Source of the DNA: Caballeronia calidae
Lineage (GTDB): Bacteria; Pseudomonadota; Gammaproteobacteria; Burkholderiales; Burkholderiaceae
DNA length: 64,000 nt
Direction: 5' to 3'
Assembly: GCF_900044055.2 (NCBI RefSeq)
Contig: NZ_FCOX02000036.1
Span: 27,423-91,422 of the forward strand
A program made the position numbers and the translations under genes. The notes beneath the pieces were generated by a model. It ran no database searches. It was not told the origin of the DNA and was given only the letters and a program-made list of their open reading frames with translations. This document shows, piece after piece, positions 19,884-30,903 of the stretch. Numbering within the stretch: the first letter of the stretch is position 1; each line of letters begins with the position of its first letter.

Positions 19884-21005
19884 TCAGACGCGCTGCACGC
19901 GTTCGCCCATCGAGGCAAGCCGCGCCATCACGCGCCGGCTCATTTCAGAGAGCGGCGCGATCTCGCTCGCGCCGCCCATTGCAATCGCTTCGCGCGGCAT
20001 GCCGAACACCACGCAACTCGCTTCGTCCTGCGCGAGCGTGTACGCGCCCGCCTGCTGCATTTCCAGAAGACCGGCGGCGCCGTCGCGGCCCATGCCGGTC
20101 AGGATCACGCCGATCGCGTTCTTGCCCGCGTGCTGCGCCGCCGAGCGGAACAGCACGTCGACCGAAGGCCGATGCCGGTTCACCGGCGGCGCATCCGACA
20201 GATGCGCGACATAGTTCGCACCGCTCCTCGCGAGCACCAGATGCGCGTGGCCCGGCGCGATATACGCATGACCCGGCAACACGCGCTCGCCGTGCTCCGC
20301 TTCCTTCACCGTGATGCGGCACAAGCCGTTCAGGCGCTGCGCGAACGACTTCGTGAAACCCGGCGGCATGTGCTGCGCGATCAGCACCGCGGGTGCATCG
20401 GGCGGCAGCGGCATGAGCACTTCGCGAATCGCTTCCGTGCCGCCCGTCGATGCGCCGACGATCACGAGCTTCTCCGTCGACACGAGCGGGTTGTTGAAGT
20501 GCGGCGCGGGCTTGTGCGCCGTTGCGCTCGCGGGTGCGCTCGGCGCATGCGTGGTTTGCTTCACGCGTGCGCGCGATGCGGCGCGCACCTTGTCGGCGAG
20601 CTTTTCGGCGTAGTCGAGCATGCCGTCGCGAATGCCGACCTTCGGCTTCGTGACGAAATCGACCGCGCCGAGCTCCAGCGCCCGCAGCGTGATTTCGTTG
20701 CCGCGCTCCGTCAGCGACGACACCATCACGACCGGCATCGGCCGCAGGCGCATCAGCTTTTCGAGGAAGTCGAGGCCGTCCATGCGCGGCATTTCGACGT
20801 CGAGCGTCAGCACGTCCGGGTTGTGCAGCTTGATCAGTTCGCGCGCGACGAGCGGATCGGGCGCGGTCGCGCACACGTGCATGTCGGGCTGGGAATTGAT
20901 GATCTCGGTCATCAGGCTGCGCACGAGCGCCGAATCGTCGACGCACAGCACCTTGATCTTCGACGCGGCCTGCGTCTTCGTGTTCATGGCGTGGGCGAGT
21001 GTCAT
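19884..21005 (-). CDS. cheB: Chemotaxis protein-glutamate methylesterase/glutamine deamidase CheB
   Basis: The protein has 373 residues: an N-terminal receiver domain (about 15-130, IKVLCVDDSALVRSL; Asp in VLTLDVEMPRMDG) and a C-terminal methylesterase domain. The Ser-His-Asp triad is visible in GASTGGTEAIR, AQHMPPGFT and TGMGRDGAAGL. It removes methyl groups from chemoreceptors when phosphorylated by CheA. The start overlaps the cheD stop (4 bases), indicating translational coupling. Confidence 0.95.
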   Translation of the reverse strand: MTLAHAMNTKTQAASKIKVLCVDDSALVRSLMTEIINSQPDMHVCATAPDPLVARELIKLHNPDVLTLDVEMPRMDGLDFLEKLMRLRPMPVVMVSSLTERGNEITLRALELGAVDFVTKPKVGIRDGMLDYAEKLADKVRAASRARVKQTTHAPSAPASATAHKPAPHFNNPLVSTEKLVIVGASTGGTEAIREVLMPLPPDAPAVLIAQHMPPGFTKSFAQRLNGLCRITVKEAEHGERVLPGHAYIAPGHAHLVLARSGANYVAHLSDAPPVNRHRPSVDVLFRSAAQHAGKNAIGVILTGMGRDGAAGLLEMQQAGAYTLAQDEASCVVFGMPREAIAMGGASEIAPLSEMSRRVMARLASMGERVQRV

Positions 21006-21736
21006 GCTTCCTCCACGGTCTTCATGCGCGACGTGAACAGTTCCGCGCGCGGGCGCTTCACGTTCGATGCATTCGTCGTGAACAATTCCGCACGCGGCTT
21101 CGCGCCCGCCGCGTTCGACTGAAACAGCTCGACGCGCGCACGCGCCTTCGCGAGCCGCTCCGCGCGCTCTTCCGGCGTGCGCTGCACGAGCGCCTGCTCG
21201 CGCTCGACCACGACCGGATCGTGCTGCGTCTTGAGCTTCTTGACCATCACCTGGCCCGAGCGCGGCATGAACGCGACCTTGCGCGGATGCATGCCCTGCA
21301 AGTCCTCGGCGACGATGCGAATCTTTTCCAGCGCGAGATAGCGCCGCACGAACTCCGAGTTCCGGTCGCCGATATTGATGGTCGTCATGCCCGCGAGCAC
21401 GGCGCCGCCGCCGAACACCTTCGCTTCGAAACGCTCGCGCCGTCCGCCGCGCTTGATGAGCTCGTTGATGAGCACTTCCATCGCGTACGCGCCGTAGCGC
21501 ATCGAATCGGACGCTGCGTGCGATGCATCGGAGCCGTCATCGGGCAGCATGAAATGATTCATCCCGCCGATGCCCGCCGTGCGATCGTGAATGCACGCCG
21601 CGACACACGAGCCGAGCACGGTCACGAGCACCATGTCCTCGCTCGTCATGTAGAACTCGTTCGGCAGGAGCTTCACGCCCTGCTTCTTGAAGTGGTTGTC
21701 GAAGTAGAGGTTCGACGCCATCGGGAGTCCGCTCAT
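21002..21736 (-). CDS. cheD: Chemoreceptor glutamine deamidase CheD
   Basis: The 244-residue protein has the CheD catalytic Cys and His in VLGSCVAACIHD (about residue 39) and GGMNHFMLP (about 56). CheD deamidates receptor glutamines. The last 45 residues are unusual: three imperfect 14-15-residue repeats beginning RVELF, RAELF and RAELF, each followed by Ser/Asn/Lys-rich sequence. The tail makes the protein somewhat longer than a minimal CheD. The gene overlaps both cheR and cheB by 4 bases. Confidence 0.93.
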   Translation of the reverse strand: MSGLPMASNLYFDNHFKKQGVKLLPNEFYMTSEDMVLVTVLGSCVAACIHDRTAGIGGMNHFMLPDDGSDASHAASDSMRYGAYAMEVLINELIKRGGRRERFEAKVFGGGAVLAGMTTINIGDRNSEFVRRYLALEKIRIVAEDLQGMHPRKVAFMPRSGQVMVKKLKTQHDPVVVEREQALVQRTPEERAERLAKARARVELFQSNAAGAKPRAELFTTNASNVKRPRAELFTSRMKTVEEA

Positions 21737-22692
21737 GCCGTCTCTCCCGCGAGCGCACGCGACGCTTTCGGTGTGGCCGCCGGCTTCGCGTCGCGGCTCA
21801 GTTCATAAACGGTCTGCCCGCGCAGCCTGAACGCCTGCGACACATACGTGAAGTTCTCCGAATGTCCCGCGAACAGCAGCGCGCCCGGCTTCATCAGCGG
21901 CTCGAAGCGCGTGAGGACTTGCGCCTGCGTCGGCTTGTCGAAGTAGATCATCACGTTGCGGCAGAAGATCGCGTCGAACGGGCCTTTCACGTCGTAGCGC
22001 GCGTCGGTGAGATTCACGCGGCCGAAGTTCACCATCGCGCGCAGTTCGGGGCGCACCTTCACGAGGCCCGCGTGCGAGCCCGTGCCCTTCAGAAAGAAGC
22101 GCTTCAGACGCTCGACCGGCAAGGCCTTCACCTGATCGAGCGAATAGACGCCCGCTTCGGCCTTCGCGAGCACCTGGCTGTCGATGTCGCTCGCGAACAC
22201 GGTGCACTGGCGCGCCGCGTGATCGCCCAACGCTTCGACGAGCGTCATCGCGATGGAATACGGCTCCTCGCCGGTCGAAGCCGCCGAGCACCACACCGAG
22301 AAAGGCTGCTGCCGGCGCTTCACGAACTCCGCAAGAATCGGAAAGTGATGCGACTCGCGAAAGAACGCCGTGAGATTCGTGGTGAGCGCGTTGGTGAACG
22401 CTTCCCACTCGGCGTTGTCCTCGTGGGTTTCGAGGCGGTCGAGATACTGCCTGAACGTATCGATGCCGCATGCGCGCAGACGGCGCGCGAGGCGGCTGTA
22501 CGCCATGTCGCGTTTATGGTCCGACAGCGAGATGCCCGCGCGCCGATGAATCAGCTCGCGAATGCGGGCGAAGTCCGCTGCCGTGAATTCGAAATCGCGC
22601 TCGACTTCCGGGCCGCGCACGGCGCCGGGCAAGTCGATGCGCGGGTTGCGCGTTGCCATCATGATGTTTCGTGCTTCGTCGCGCTCGACCAT
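21733..22692 (-). CDS. cheR: Chemotaxis protein methyltransferase CheR
   Basis: This 319-residue SAM-dependent enzyme methylates receptor glutamates. The N-terminal helical domain (about 20-110) contains AGISLSDHKRDMAYSRLARR. The catalytic domain contains WCSAASTGEEPYSIAMTL (SAM motif I, about residues 135-152), and FDAIFCRNVMIYFDKPTQ is the conserved CheR motif. It lies about 90 bases after the MCP gene, whose product ends in a WETF tether suitable for CheR docking. An alternative start at the internal MMATRNP would shorten it by 10 residues. Confidence 0.95.
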   Translation of the reverse strand: MVERDEARNIMMATRNPRIDLPGAVRGPEVERDFEFTAADFARIRELIHRRAGISLSDHKRDMAYSRLARRLRACGIDTFRQYLDRLETHEDNAEWEAFTNALTTNLTAFFRESHHFPILAEFVKRRQQPFSVWCSAASTGEEPYSIAMTLVEALGDHAARQCTVFASDIDSQVLAKAEAGVYSLDQVKALPVERLKRFFLKGTGSHAGLVKVRPELRAMVNFGRVNLTDARYDVKGPFDAIFCRNVMIYFDKPTQAQVLTRFEPLMKPGALLFAGHSENFTYVSQAFRLRGQTVYELSRDAKPAATPKASRALAGETA

Positions 22693-22782
22693 GCGAGCTC
22701 GCGTGTCCCGTGCGTTTCGATGAAACGCCGCCTATCGATCCTGTAGCGCGATGCCTGCATGGCCGTCTCGTTTCAGACTCGG

Positions 22783-24606
<1,824 letters not shown>

Positions 24607-24645
24607 GGCTTCGTTCCTGCGTGTATTTCCAAGTGCTTGTTTGCT

Positions 24646-25164
24646 TTATGCGGCGACGGAGTCGATCAACTCCATCTCGCGGCTCGTCATGAGCTTTTCG
24701 ATGTCCATCAGGATCAGCATGCGGCCGTCGACCGTGCCGAGGCCCGTCAGATACTCGGTCGCGAGCGTGCCGCCGAATTCGGGCGCGGGCATCACCTGCT
24801 CTTGCGTGAGCGTGAGCACGTCCGACACGCCATCGACCACCATGCCGACCACGCGATGCGCGACGTTCAGGATGATCACGACCGTCTGGTTGTCGTACTC
24901 GACGCGGCCGAGATTGAACTTGATGCGCATATCGACGATCGGCACGATGATGCCGCGCAGATTGATCACGCCCTTGATGAACGCAGGCGCATTCGCGATG
25001 CGTGTAACGTTGTCGTAGCCGCGAATTTCCTGCACCTTCAGAATGTCGATGCCGTATTCCTCGGCGCCGAGCGTGAACACCAGAAACTCCTGTCCGGCGG
25101 CTTCGGCTTGCTGCGCGTCACGTCGCGAAGGCGCAGCGGTATGAATCGATTGAACGTCTGCCAT
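24646..25164 (-). CDS. cheW: Chemotaxis coupling protein CheW
   Basis: This 172-residue SH3-like adaptor links receptors to CheA. Recognisable segments are EFLVFTLGAEEYGIDILKVQ, RGIIVPIVDMRIKF and VDGVSDVLTLTQEQV. It has 20-25 extra residues at the N-terminus before the domain. The ATG is 17 bases after the cheA stop, and the MCP gene follows. Confidence 0.95.
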   Translation of the reverse strand: MADVQSIHTAAPSRRDAQQAEAAGQEFLVFTLGAEEYGIDILKVQEIRGYDNVTRIANAPAFIKGVINLRGIIVPIVDMRIKFNLGRVEYDNQTVVIILNVAHRVVGMVVDGVSDVLTLTQEQVMPAPEFGGTLATEYLTGLGTVDGRMLILMDIEKLMTSREMELIDSVAA

Positions 25165-25181
25165 GAAAGGCTCCTTCGGTA

Positions 25182-27467
25182 TCAGTGAGAGTGCGCGCCG
25201 TGCTGTGCGCGCGATTCGCGGTTGAGCGCGGCCACGTCGACGATGAGCGCGACACTGCCGTCGCCCAGGATGGTCGCGGCGGAAATGCCGTGCACCTTGC
25301 GGTAATTCGTTTCGAGGTTCTTCACGACGACCTGCTGCTGGCCGACGAGCTCGTCGATCAACATCGCGAAGCGGCGTCCTTCCGTCTGCATGATCGTGAC
25401 GATGCCCTGCGTCGGATCGGTGCGTGCGCCTTCGACATCGAACACGCCGTGCAGCGCGACGAGCGGCAGATATTCGCCGCGCACGCGCACGACGCGCTCA
25501 CCGTTCGCGACCGTGTAGATGTCTTCGGCCACCGGCTGCAGCGACTCCATCACGAAGTTCAGCGGCAGAATGAAGATCTCGTTGCCGACCTTGACCGACA
25601 TGCCGTCGAGGATCGCGAGCGTGAGCGGCAGCACGATCTTCGTCGTCGTGCCCGCGCCCTGACGCGACATGATTTCGACGTGACCGCCCATCGACTGGAT
25701 GTTGCGCTTCACCACGTCCATGCCGACGCCGCGGCCGGAAATATCGGTGACTTGCTCGGCGGTCGAGAAGCCCGGCATGAAGATGAGCTGCCAGACTTCT
25801 TCATCGCTCATCGAATCGGATACCTGCATGCCCTGCTTCTGCGCCTTCGCGAGAATCTTGTCGCGGCGCAGGCCGGCGCCGTCGTCGCTCACTTCGATCA
25901 CGATGTTGCCGCCGTGATGCGCCGCCGACAGCACGAGCTGGCCGGTCGTCGATTTGCCCGCCGCGCGGCGCGCTTCCACGGTTTCGATGCCATGATCGAG
26001 CGAGTTGCGCACGAGGTGCGTGAGCGGATCGATGATGCGCTCGATCAGGCTCTTGTCGAGCTCGGTCGCCTGACCGAACGTGACGAGCTCCACGTCCTTG
26101 CCGAGCTTGCCGGCAATGTCGCGCACGAGACGCGGGAAGCGGCTGAATACGTAATCCATCGGCATCATGCGGATGGACATGACGGCCTCTTGCAGGTCGC
26201 GCGCGTTGCGCTCGAGCTGCGCCATGCCGTTGAAAAGACGGTCGTGCAATGCGGGATCGAACGTGCTCGTGGTTTCCGCGAGCATCGCCTGCGTGATGAC
26301 GAGCTCGCCCACCAGATTGATGAGCTGATCGACCTTTTCCACACCGACGCGAATCGAGCTGCCTTCCGCCGATGCGGCCGCCTGCGGGCGCGCTTTCTTG
26401 TCGGCGTCGCCCGATGCTGCCTTGGACGGCTGGGCGGCGGGCGCGTTGTGCAAACTCGCCGCCGCCGGCACCGCTTCTTGTTGTACTGCGTCGATGCCGG
26501 CCGCGGATGCGGGCGCTTCATTCGCCCGCGATTGCTTCGGCTCTTCGTGTAGCGTGGGTTGCACAGCCGTCGCCGGCTGCGCCTGCATGGATTGCGCGGA
26601 TTGCGCCGCAACATCGCCACGGCCGATCGTGATCTGCGTTTCATCGATCACGAAGCAGCACACGGCGACGATATCGTCGGCCGGGACGTCCGAGTCGAGC
26701 CAAACCACGTACTCGGCGTCCGTCTTCTTTTCTCCGACGATGCTTCCCAGATTTCCCAGTTCCTCGATCAGAGTCGCCAGGTCCTTCTCGCCCACCCCCC
26801 GTAGCGTAATTTTCAGGTGGGGTCCAACTTCCGCCGCCGGCGCGCCGGTGTGTCCCGGCATTGCATCGGCGGCGGTTCCTGCATGCGTTCCATCGGCGAG
26901 TTCGAATGCGCCGTCCCAGTTGCCGTCGTCCTCGATCGCGTCCATCGCCTGCGCGAGCACATGCGCGGGCGGCGCGTTCGGGCCTTCGTACGCCGGCGCG
27001 ACATTCACGTGCGCCGCATCGTGTTGCGTGCCCGGCAGCGCGGGCGGCTCGATCCGGCCGGGCGCGGCGCCTTCGGCGTTCTCGTTCTTCAGGCGCTCCA
27101 GCTTCGCGCAGATCGCGGCGGCAGCGGCCGAATCCGGCTCCGTGCTCGCGCGATACGCGGCGAGCTGATCGGAGAGCACGTCCTTCGTCGCGAGGAAGGT
27201 GTCGATCATGTCGCGGCGCAGGACGAGCTCGTTGTTGCGCGCGCGATCCAGCAGCGATTCGAGGATGTGCGTCGTTTCGGTCAGCGCCGTGAAGCCGAAC
27301 GTCGCCGCGCCGCCCTTGATCGAGTGCGCCGCGCGGAAGATCGCCGCGAGATCTTCCGGGTCCGGATTCCCGATGTCCAGAACGAGCAGCAGCTGCTCCA
27401 TCTGCGCGAGCAGTTCATCCGCTTCGTCGAAGAAGGTTTGATAGAACTGGGTAATGTCGAGTGTCAT
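25182..27467 (-). CDS. cheA: Chemotaxis sensor histidine kinase CheA
   Basis: This 761-residue kinase has the P1 phosphotransfer domain with phospho-His in FRAAHSIKGGAATFGF (His about residue 48), a middle P2-like region (about 210-290), an Ala/Gln-rich linker, a P3 dimerisation domain (about 375-440), the P4 ATPase with the N-box LVRNSLDHGIE and G1/G2 boxes (VSDDGAGL, GRGVGMDVV), and the P5 CheW-like domain to the end. It autophosphorylates under receptor control and passes phosphate to CheY and CheB. It lies between the first cheY and cheW. Confidence 0.96.
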   Translation of the reverse strand: MTLDITQFYQTFFDEADELLAQMEQLLLVLDIGNPDPEDLAAIFRAAHSIKGGAATFGFTALTETTHILESLLDRARNNELVLRRDMIDTFLATKDVLSDQLAAYRASTEPDSAAAAAICAKLERLKNENAEGAAPGRIEPPALPGTQHDAAHVNVAPAYEGPNAPPAHVLAQAMDAIEDDGNWDGAFELADGTHAGTAADAMPGHTGAPAAEVGPHLKITLRGVGEKDLATLIEELGNLGSIVGEKKTDAEYVVWLDSDVPADDIVAVCCFVIDETQITIGRGDVAAQSAQSMQAQPATAVQPTLHEEPKQSRANEAPASAAGIDAVQQEAVPAAASLHNAPAAQPSKAASGDADKKARPQAAASAEGSSIRVGVEKVDQLINLVGELVITQAMLAETTSTFDPALHDRLFNGMAQLERNARDLQEAVMSIRMMPMDYVFSRFPRLVRDIAGKLGKDVELVTFGQATELDKSLIERIIDPLTHLVRNSLDHGIETVEARRAAGKSTTGQLVLSAAHHGGNIVIEVSDDGAGLRRDKILAKAQKQGMQVSDSMSDEEVWQLIFMPGFSTAEQVTDISGRGVGMDVVKRNIQSMGGHVEIMSRQGAGTTTKIVLPLTLAILDGMSVKVGNEIFILPLNFVMESLQPVAEDIYTVANGERVVRVRGEYLPLVALHGVFDVEGARTDPTQGIVTIMQTEGRRFAMLIDELVGQQQVVVKNLETNYRKVHGISAATILGDGSVALIVDVAALNRESRAQHGAHSH

Positions 27468-27519
27468 GCTTGAGTCACCATCGGCGCGTGCGTGCGCGGG
27501 TTGTCTTTTGCTTGTGGCT

Positions 27520-27897
27520 TCAGTGCTGCGTGTCTTCCGAGAGCGCGGCGACCAGCTCGGTCAGCAGGTCCGGATCGAGCGGCTTCTCGATCCAGCCCGT
27601 CGCGCCCGCCGAGCGCGCCGCATTCTTGAACGGCTCGCCGTCCTCGGTCGTCAGCACGAGAATCGGCGTCGCCTTGTATGCGGGGTTCCCGCGCAGCGCC
27701 ACGATCAGATCGAGCCCGCTTCTGCCCGGCATGTGCTGATCGGTCAGAACGAGATCGAAGCGCTCGGCGAGCGCCCACTCCAGGCCTTCGTCGCCGTCCG
27801 ACGCGACGGTCACTTCGTACCCCGCCGTCGTGAGCGTCGCCGAGAGGATTTGCCGCATGGCGGCGGAATCGTCGATTGCCAGAATGTGTTTGATCAT
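27520..27897 (-). CDS. CheY-like single-domain response regulator
   Basis: This 125-residue receiver has the acidic pair in ILAIDDSAAMRQIL, the phospho-acceptor Asp in DLVLTDQHMPGRSG (about residue 53), Thr in LVLTTEDGEP and Lys in WIEKPLDPDLL. It is less like enteric CheY than the gene before cheZ, with Trp-Ile instead of Tyr before Glu-Lys-Pro. It may serve as a phosphate sink for CheA or have a separate output. It is between motB and cheA, the place of the cheY1-type regulator in Burkholderia motility operons. Confidence 0.9.
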   Translation of the reverse strand: MIKHILAIDDSAAMRQILSATLTTAGYEVTVASDGDEGLEWALAERFDLVLTDQHMPGRSGLDLIVALRGNPAYKATPILVLTTEDGEPFKNAARSAGATGWIEKPLDPDLLTELVAALSEDTQH

Positions 27898-27973
27898 GTT
27901 TGTCTCTTGCCGTGATGACGGTCGAAACGTGCCGACTCTTGAGCGTGTTGCGCGTGTTTTTCGGGGAACTTGC

Positions 27974-28975
27974 TCAGTGCGCGGCGGACCTGGGGGCGAT
28001 GCCCGGAATCAGCTGGCCGAGCGCCGCCGATGGCGCGCCGTTCGCGTCCGTGCCGTTGTCGAGCGTGGCGCCGGGCGAGCCGTCGTCGCGCAGCATCGAC
28101 ATCTCCGCTTTCCGGTTGAGCACGATCACGCTGATGCGCCGGTTCTCCGGATCGAGCGGGTCCTGCCTGTTCAGGTTTTGCGTCGACGCGAGGCCGAGCA
28201 CGCGCAGCACCTTCGCTTCGTCCATGCCGCCCGCTACCAGCTCGCGCCGCGATGCGTTCGCGCGGTCCGCCGACAGCTCCCAGTTGCTGTAGCCCTTCTC
28301 GCCGCCCGCGTACTTCACGGCGTCGGTGTGTCCTTGCACGACGATGCGGTTCGGCACGTCGTTCAGGCTCTTGCCGATCTCGCGCAGGATGTCGCGCATG
28401 TACGGCTGCACCGTATTGCTGGACAGCGCGAACATCGGGCGCTTTTGCGTATCGACGATCTCGATGCGCAAGCCCTGCTGCGTCGATTCGATGCGAATCT
28501 GCTGCCTGAACTGGCGCAGCGTCGGATTGGCTTCGATCGCGGCCATCAGCTTGACTTGCAGATCGTGCAGACGCACCTGCTCGCGCCGCTCGAGCTCGCC
28601 TTGCGCGGACTTGAGCAGTTCCTCGTCCGTATCGGAAGACGCGCGCTGCGCGAGCTGCGTGCTGCCGTTGGTCCGGCGCGCGGCGCCCGCTTCGTTGCTG
28701 GAGATATCGCGCCCGCCGCCGATGATGATGCTGTTGTCCATGCCGACGGACTTGCCGCCGACCATCGCGGCCTTGAGCGGCATGTTGAAATACTCCGCGA
28801 TGCCGCGCCGCTGCACCGGCGACGTCGACGAGAGCAACCACATCAGCAGGAAGAACGCCATCATCGCGGTCATGAAGTCCGCGTAGGCGAGCTTCCACGC
28901 GCCGCCGTGATGACCCTTGGCGCCCTTTCCGACGACGCGCTTGATGAATATCGGGCGCCCGCTTTCGTTGCTCAT
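27974..28975 (-). CDS. motB: Flagellar motor stator protein MotB
   Basis: This 333-residue inner-membrane stator component has a plug/TM segment near the N-terminus (KLAYADFMTAMMAFFLLMWL, about residues 29-48) carrying the proton-accepting Asp in YADF. The C-terminal OmpA/MotB peptidoglycan-binding domain is visible as RIVVQGHTDAVKY and NWELSADRANASRRELV. It anchors the stator to the wall. It is 25 bases downstream of motA. Confidence 0.95.
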   Translation of the reverse strand: MSNESGRPIFIKRVVGKGAKGHHGGAWKLAYADFMTAMMAFFLLMWLLSSTSPVQRRGIAEYFNMPLKAAMVGGKSVGMDNSIIIGGGRDISSNEAGAARRTNGSTQLAQRASSDTDEELLKSAQGELERREQVRLHDLQVKLMAAIEANPTLRQFRQQIRIESTQQGLRIEIVDTQKRPMFALSSNTVQPYMRDILREIGKSLNDVPNRIVVQGHTDAVKYAGGEKGYSNWELSADRANASRRELVAGGMDEAKVLRVLGLASTQNLNRQDPLDPENRRISVIVLNRKAEMSMLRDDGSPGATLDNGTDANGAPSAALGQLIPGIAPRSAAH

Positions 28976-29000
28976 GGCTGTGTCTCGATCGATGCGGAAG

Positions 29001-29861
29001 TCACTTCGCCTTGACCCGGCGCACGTGTTCTTCGAGTTCGGAGAACGACGGACGCTCCGTCGAGAACAGCACCTTGCGGCCGAATTCCACCGCGATCGCG
29101 GGCGCGTAGCCGTTCAGGCTCGCGAGGATCGTCACCTTGATGCACTGAAACATCTTGGTCTGTTCCGCGACGCGCTGCTCCGCGACGTTCGCGAGCGGCC
29201 CGATGAAGCCATAGGAAAGGAGAATGCCGAGGAAGGTGCCGACGAGCGCCTGCGCGATCATCTCGCCGAGAATCGCGGGCGGCTGATCGGCGGAAGCCAT
29301 CGTGTGCACAACGCCCATCACCGCCGCGACGATACCGAACGCGGGCATCGCGTCGCCGACCTTCGACAGCGCGTGCGCGGGCGCTTCGCCTTCGACGTGA
29401 TGCGTCTCGATCTCCTCGTCCATGAGGCTTTCGATCTCGAACGCATTCATGTTGCCGCTGACCATGAGGCGCAGATAATCCGTCAGGAATTCGACGATGT
29501 GGTGATCCGCGAGAATCTTCGGGTACTGGCTGAAGACCGGGCTCTTCGCGGGATCTTCGATATCCGCTTCGAGCGCGAGCGTGCCTTCCTTGCGCGCCTT
29601 CGCGAGCAGCACGTAGAGCAGGCCCATCAGCTCCATGTACATGCCCTTGTCGTATTTCGCGCCCTTGAAGAGCGTCGGAATGACGAGAATGGTCGCCTTG
29701 ATCGTCTTGACGTTGTTGCCGAGGATGAATGCGCCGACGCCCGCGCCCGCGATCATCAGAATTTCGACCGGCTGCACGAGCGCGCCAAGATGGCCGCCTT
29801 CGAGCGCATAACCGCCGAAGACGGACAGCAATGTCACGAGCGTTCCAACGAAAATCAGCAC
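29001..29861 (-). CDS. motA: Flagellar motor stator protein MotA
   Basis: The 286-residue protein has four membrane segments: about residues 2-21, 27-50, 170-190 and 200-225. The conserved first segment is LIFVGTLVTLLSVFGGYALE and the third/fourth are around AFGIVAAVMGVVHTMAS and ALVGTFLGILLSYGFIGPL. With MotB it forms the proton channel powering rotation. A sigma28-type promoter is located about 46 bases upstream (29907-29933), as expected for a class III flagellar gene. Confidence 0.95.
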   Translation of the reverse strand: MLIFVGTLVTLLSVFGGYALEGGHLGALVQPVEILMIAGAGVGAFILGNNVKTIKATILVIPTLFKGAKYDKGMYMELMGLLYVLLAKARKEGTLALEADIEDPAKSPVFSQYPKILADHHIVEFLTDYLRLMVSGNMNAFEIESLMDEEIETHHVEGEAPAHALSKVGDAMPAFGIVAAVMGVVHTMASADQPPAILGEMIAQALVGTFLGILLSYGFIGPLANVAEQRVAEQTKMFQCIKVTILASLNGYAPAIAVEFGRKVLFSTERPSFSELEEHVRRVKAK

Positions 29862-29906
29862 AGTCGAGTCCTCACGTTTTGATGCGGTAAGACCGCCGTT
29901 AAGTGG

Positions 29907-29933
29907 TTTACGGCACTCGGCTGAAAAACTTTG
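29907..29933 (-). promoter_or_regulatory. Sigma28 (FliA) promoter for motA
   Basis: On the minus strand: CAAAGTTT, 11 bases, GCCGTAAA. The consensus is TAAAGTTT-N11-GCCGATAA, so the match is 7/8 and 6/8 with exact spacing. The site lies 46 bases before the motA ATG. Confidence 0.75.
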
Positions 29934-29990
29934 AGGTTGATTCCGCGGGACGGCAAACGGTAAACCCCGCGTGGCGACTGGGGTGCGGCG

Positions 29991-30563
29991 TCAGGCCGCG
30001 ATGCGCGGGGCGTGCTCCGTCGCGCTTCGGGGCGCCGACTTGCGCGTCTTGCCCGCGCGCGACGGCGGCTGGCACAGGCCGCAGACGTAGCCCGCGCGCA
30101 GGTCATACGCATGCGCCACGAAGCGCCCGCCGCAGCGCGTGCACGTGTTCGTCTGCAGCATGCCGGACTCGAAGTAGCGCACGAGCGTCCACGCGCGCGT
30201 GAGGGAAAGCACGGGTTCGTCGCCGTGAAGCGCCGCGTGCTCGAGATAGAGGCGGTAGCTTTTCACGATCGCGTGGATCGTGCTTTGCGAGCCGTCGGCG
30301 CCGCCGTGCTCGTCGATGAAACGGTAGATGCCGTGAAACAGCGACGAATGGATGTTCGGCTGCCAGGTCATGAACCAGTCAGTCGAGAACGGCAGCATGC
30401 CCTTGGGCGGCGACGCGCCTTTCAGTTCCTTGTAGAGCTTGATGAGCCGGTCGCGCGACAGGCTCGTTTCCGCTTCGAGCAACTGCAGGCGCGCGCCGAG
30501 CTCGATCAGCTCGATCGCCAGGGTGATCTCGCGGACTTCCGCGACCACACTTTTCGTCGCCAT
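29991..30563 (-). CDS. flhC: Flagellar master regulator subunit FlhC
   Basis: This 190-residue protein has the FlhC zinc-binding cysteines in the C-terminal part: TCTRCGGRFVAH and GYVCGLCQPPSR. FlhC with FlhD forms the activator of class II flagellar promoters. The N-terminal region AIELIELGARLQLLEAETSL and the KGMLPFSTDWF segment are conserved. It is 16 bases downstream of flhD, which is the classic operon. Confidence 0.95.
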   Translation of the reverse strand: MATKSVVAEVREITLAIELIELGARLQLLEAETSLSRDRLIKLYKELKGASPPKGMLPFSTDWFMTWQPNIHSSLFHGIYRFIDEHGGADGSQSTIHAIVKSYRLYLEHAALHGDEPVLSLTRAWTLVRYFESGMLQTNTCTRCGGRFVAHAYDLRAGYVCGLCQPPSRAGKTRKSAPRSATEHAPRIAA

Positions 30564-30579
30564 CGGCGTGCCGGGCGCC

Positions 30580-30903
30580 TTAGCCGATCTGCTCGACGGG
30601 ACTGTCCGCCAGCAGGATCGCCGCGTGGGCGTGCGCGAGCGCCGCGCTCTTGTCCTTGTCGGCGAGCGACGACAGGATCGCGTGGTCGTCGAAACGAAAG
30701 CGGCACAGCAAATGGCTCGACGACGCCACTTTCACCACCTGCGCGAGCGTCAGCGAGGACAGCACCTGTGCGACCTGCTCGGAAAGGCCGAGGCGGTACA
30801 TCGCCGAAACGCGGTCTTCCTGCAGGAGCCGCTGCGCGAGGAGCAAGTACGAAAGATTCACCTCGCGGATCTCCGCGAGCGCGCTCGGATTGCTGGCCGT
30901 CAT
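30580..30903 (-). CDS. flhD: Flagellar master regulator subunit FlhD
   Basis: The protein has 107 residues from the ATG at 30903 (MTASNPSALAEIREVNLSYL). The upstream extension to 30966 was rejected because FlhD starts close to this point. The FlhD core is visible as EIREVNLSYLLLAQRLL and AMYRLGLSEQVAQVLSSL. It controls flagellar gene expression with FlhC. About 700 bases of non-coding sequence precede it, the expected setting of a heavily regulated promoter; a perfect inverted repeat lies about 180 bases upstream. Confidence 0.94.
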   Translation of the reverse strand: MTASNPSALAEIREVNLSYLLLAQRLLQEDRVSAMYRLGLSEQVAQVLSSLTLAQVVKVASSSHLLCRFRFDDHAILSSLADKDKSAALAHAHAAILLADSPVEQIG

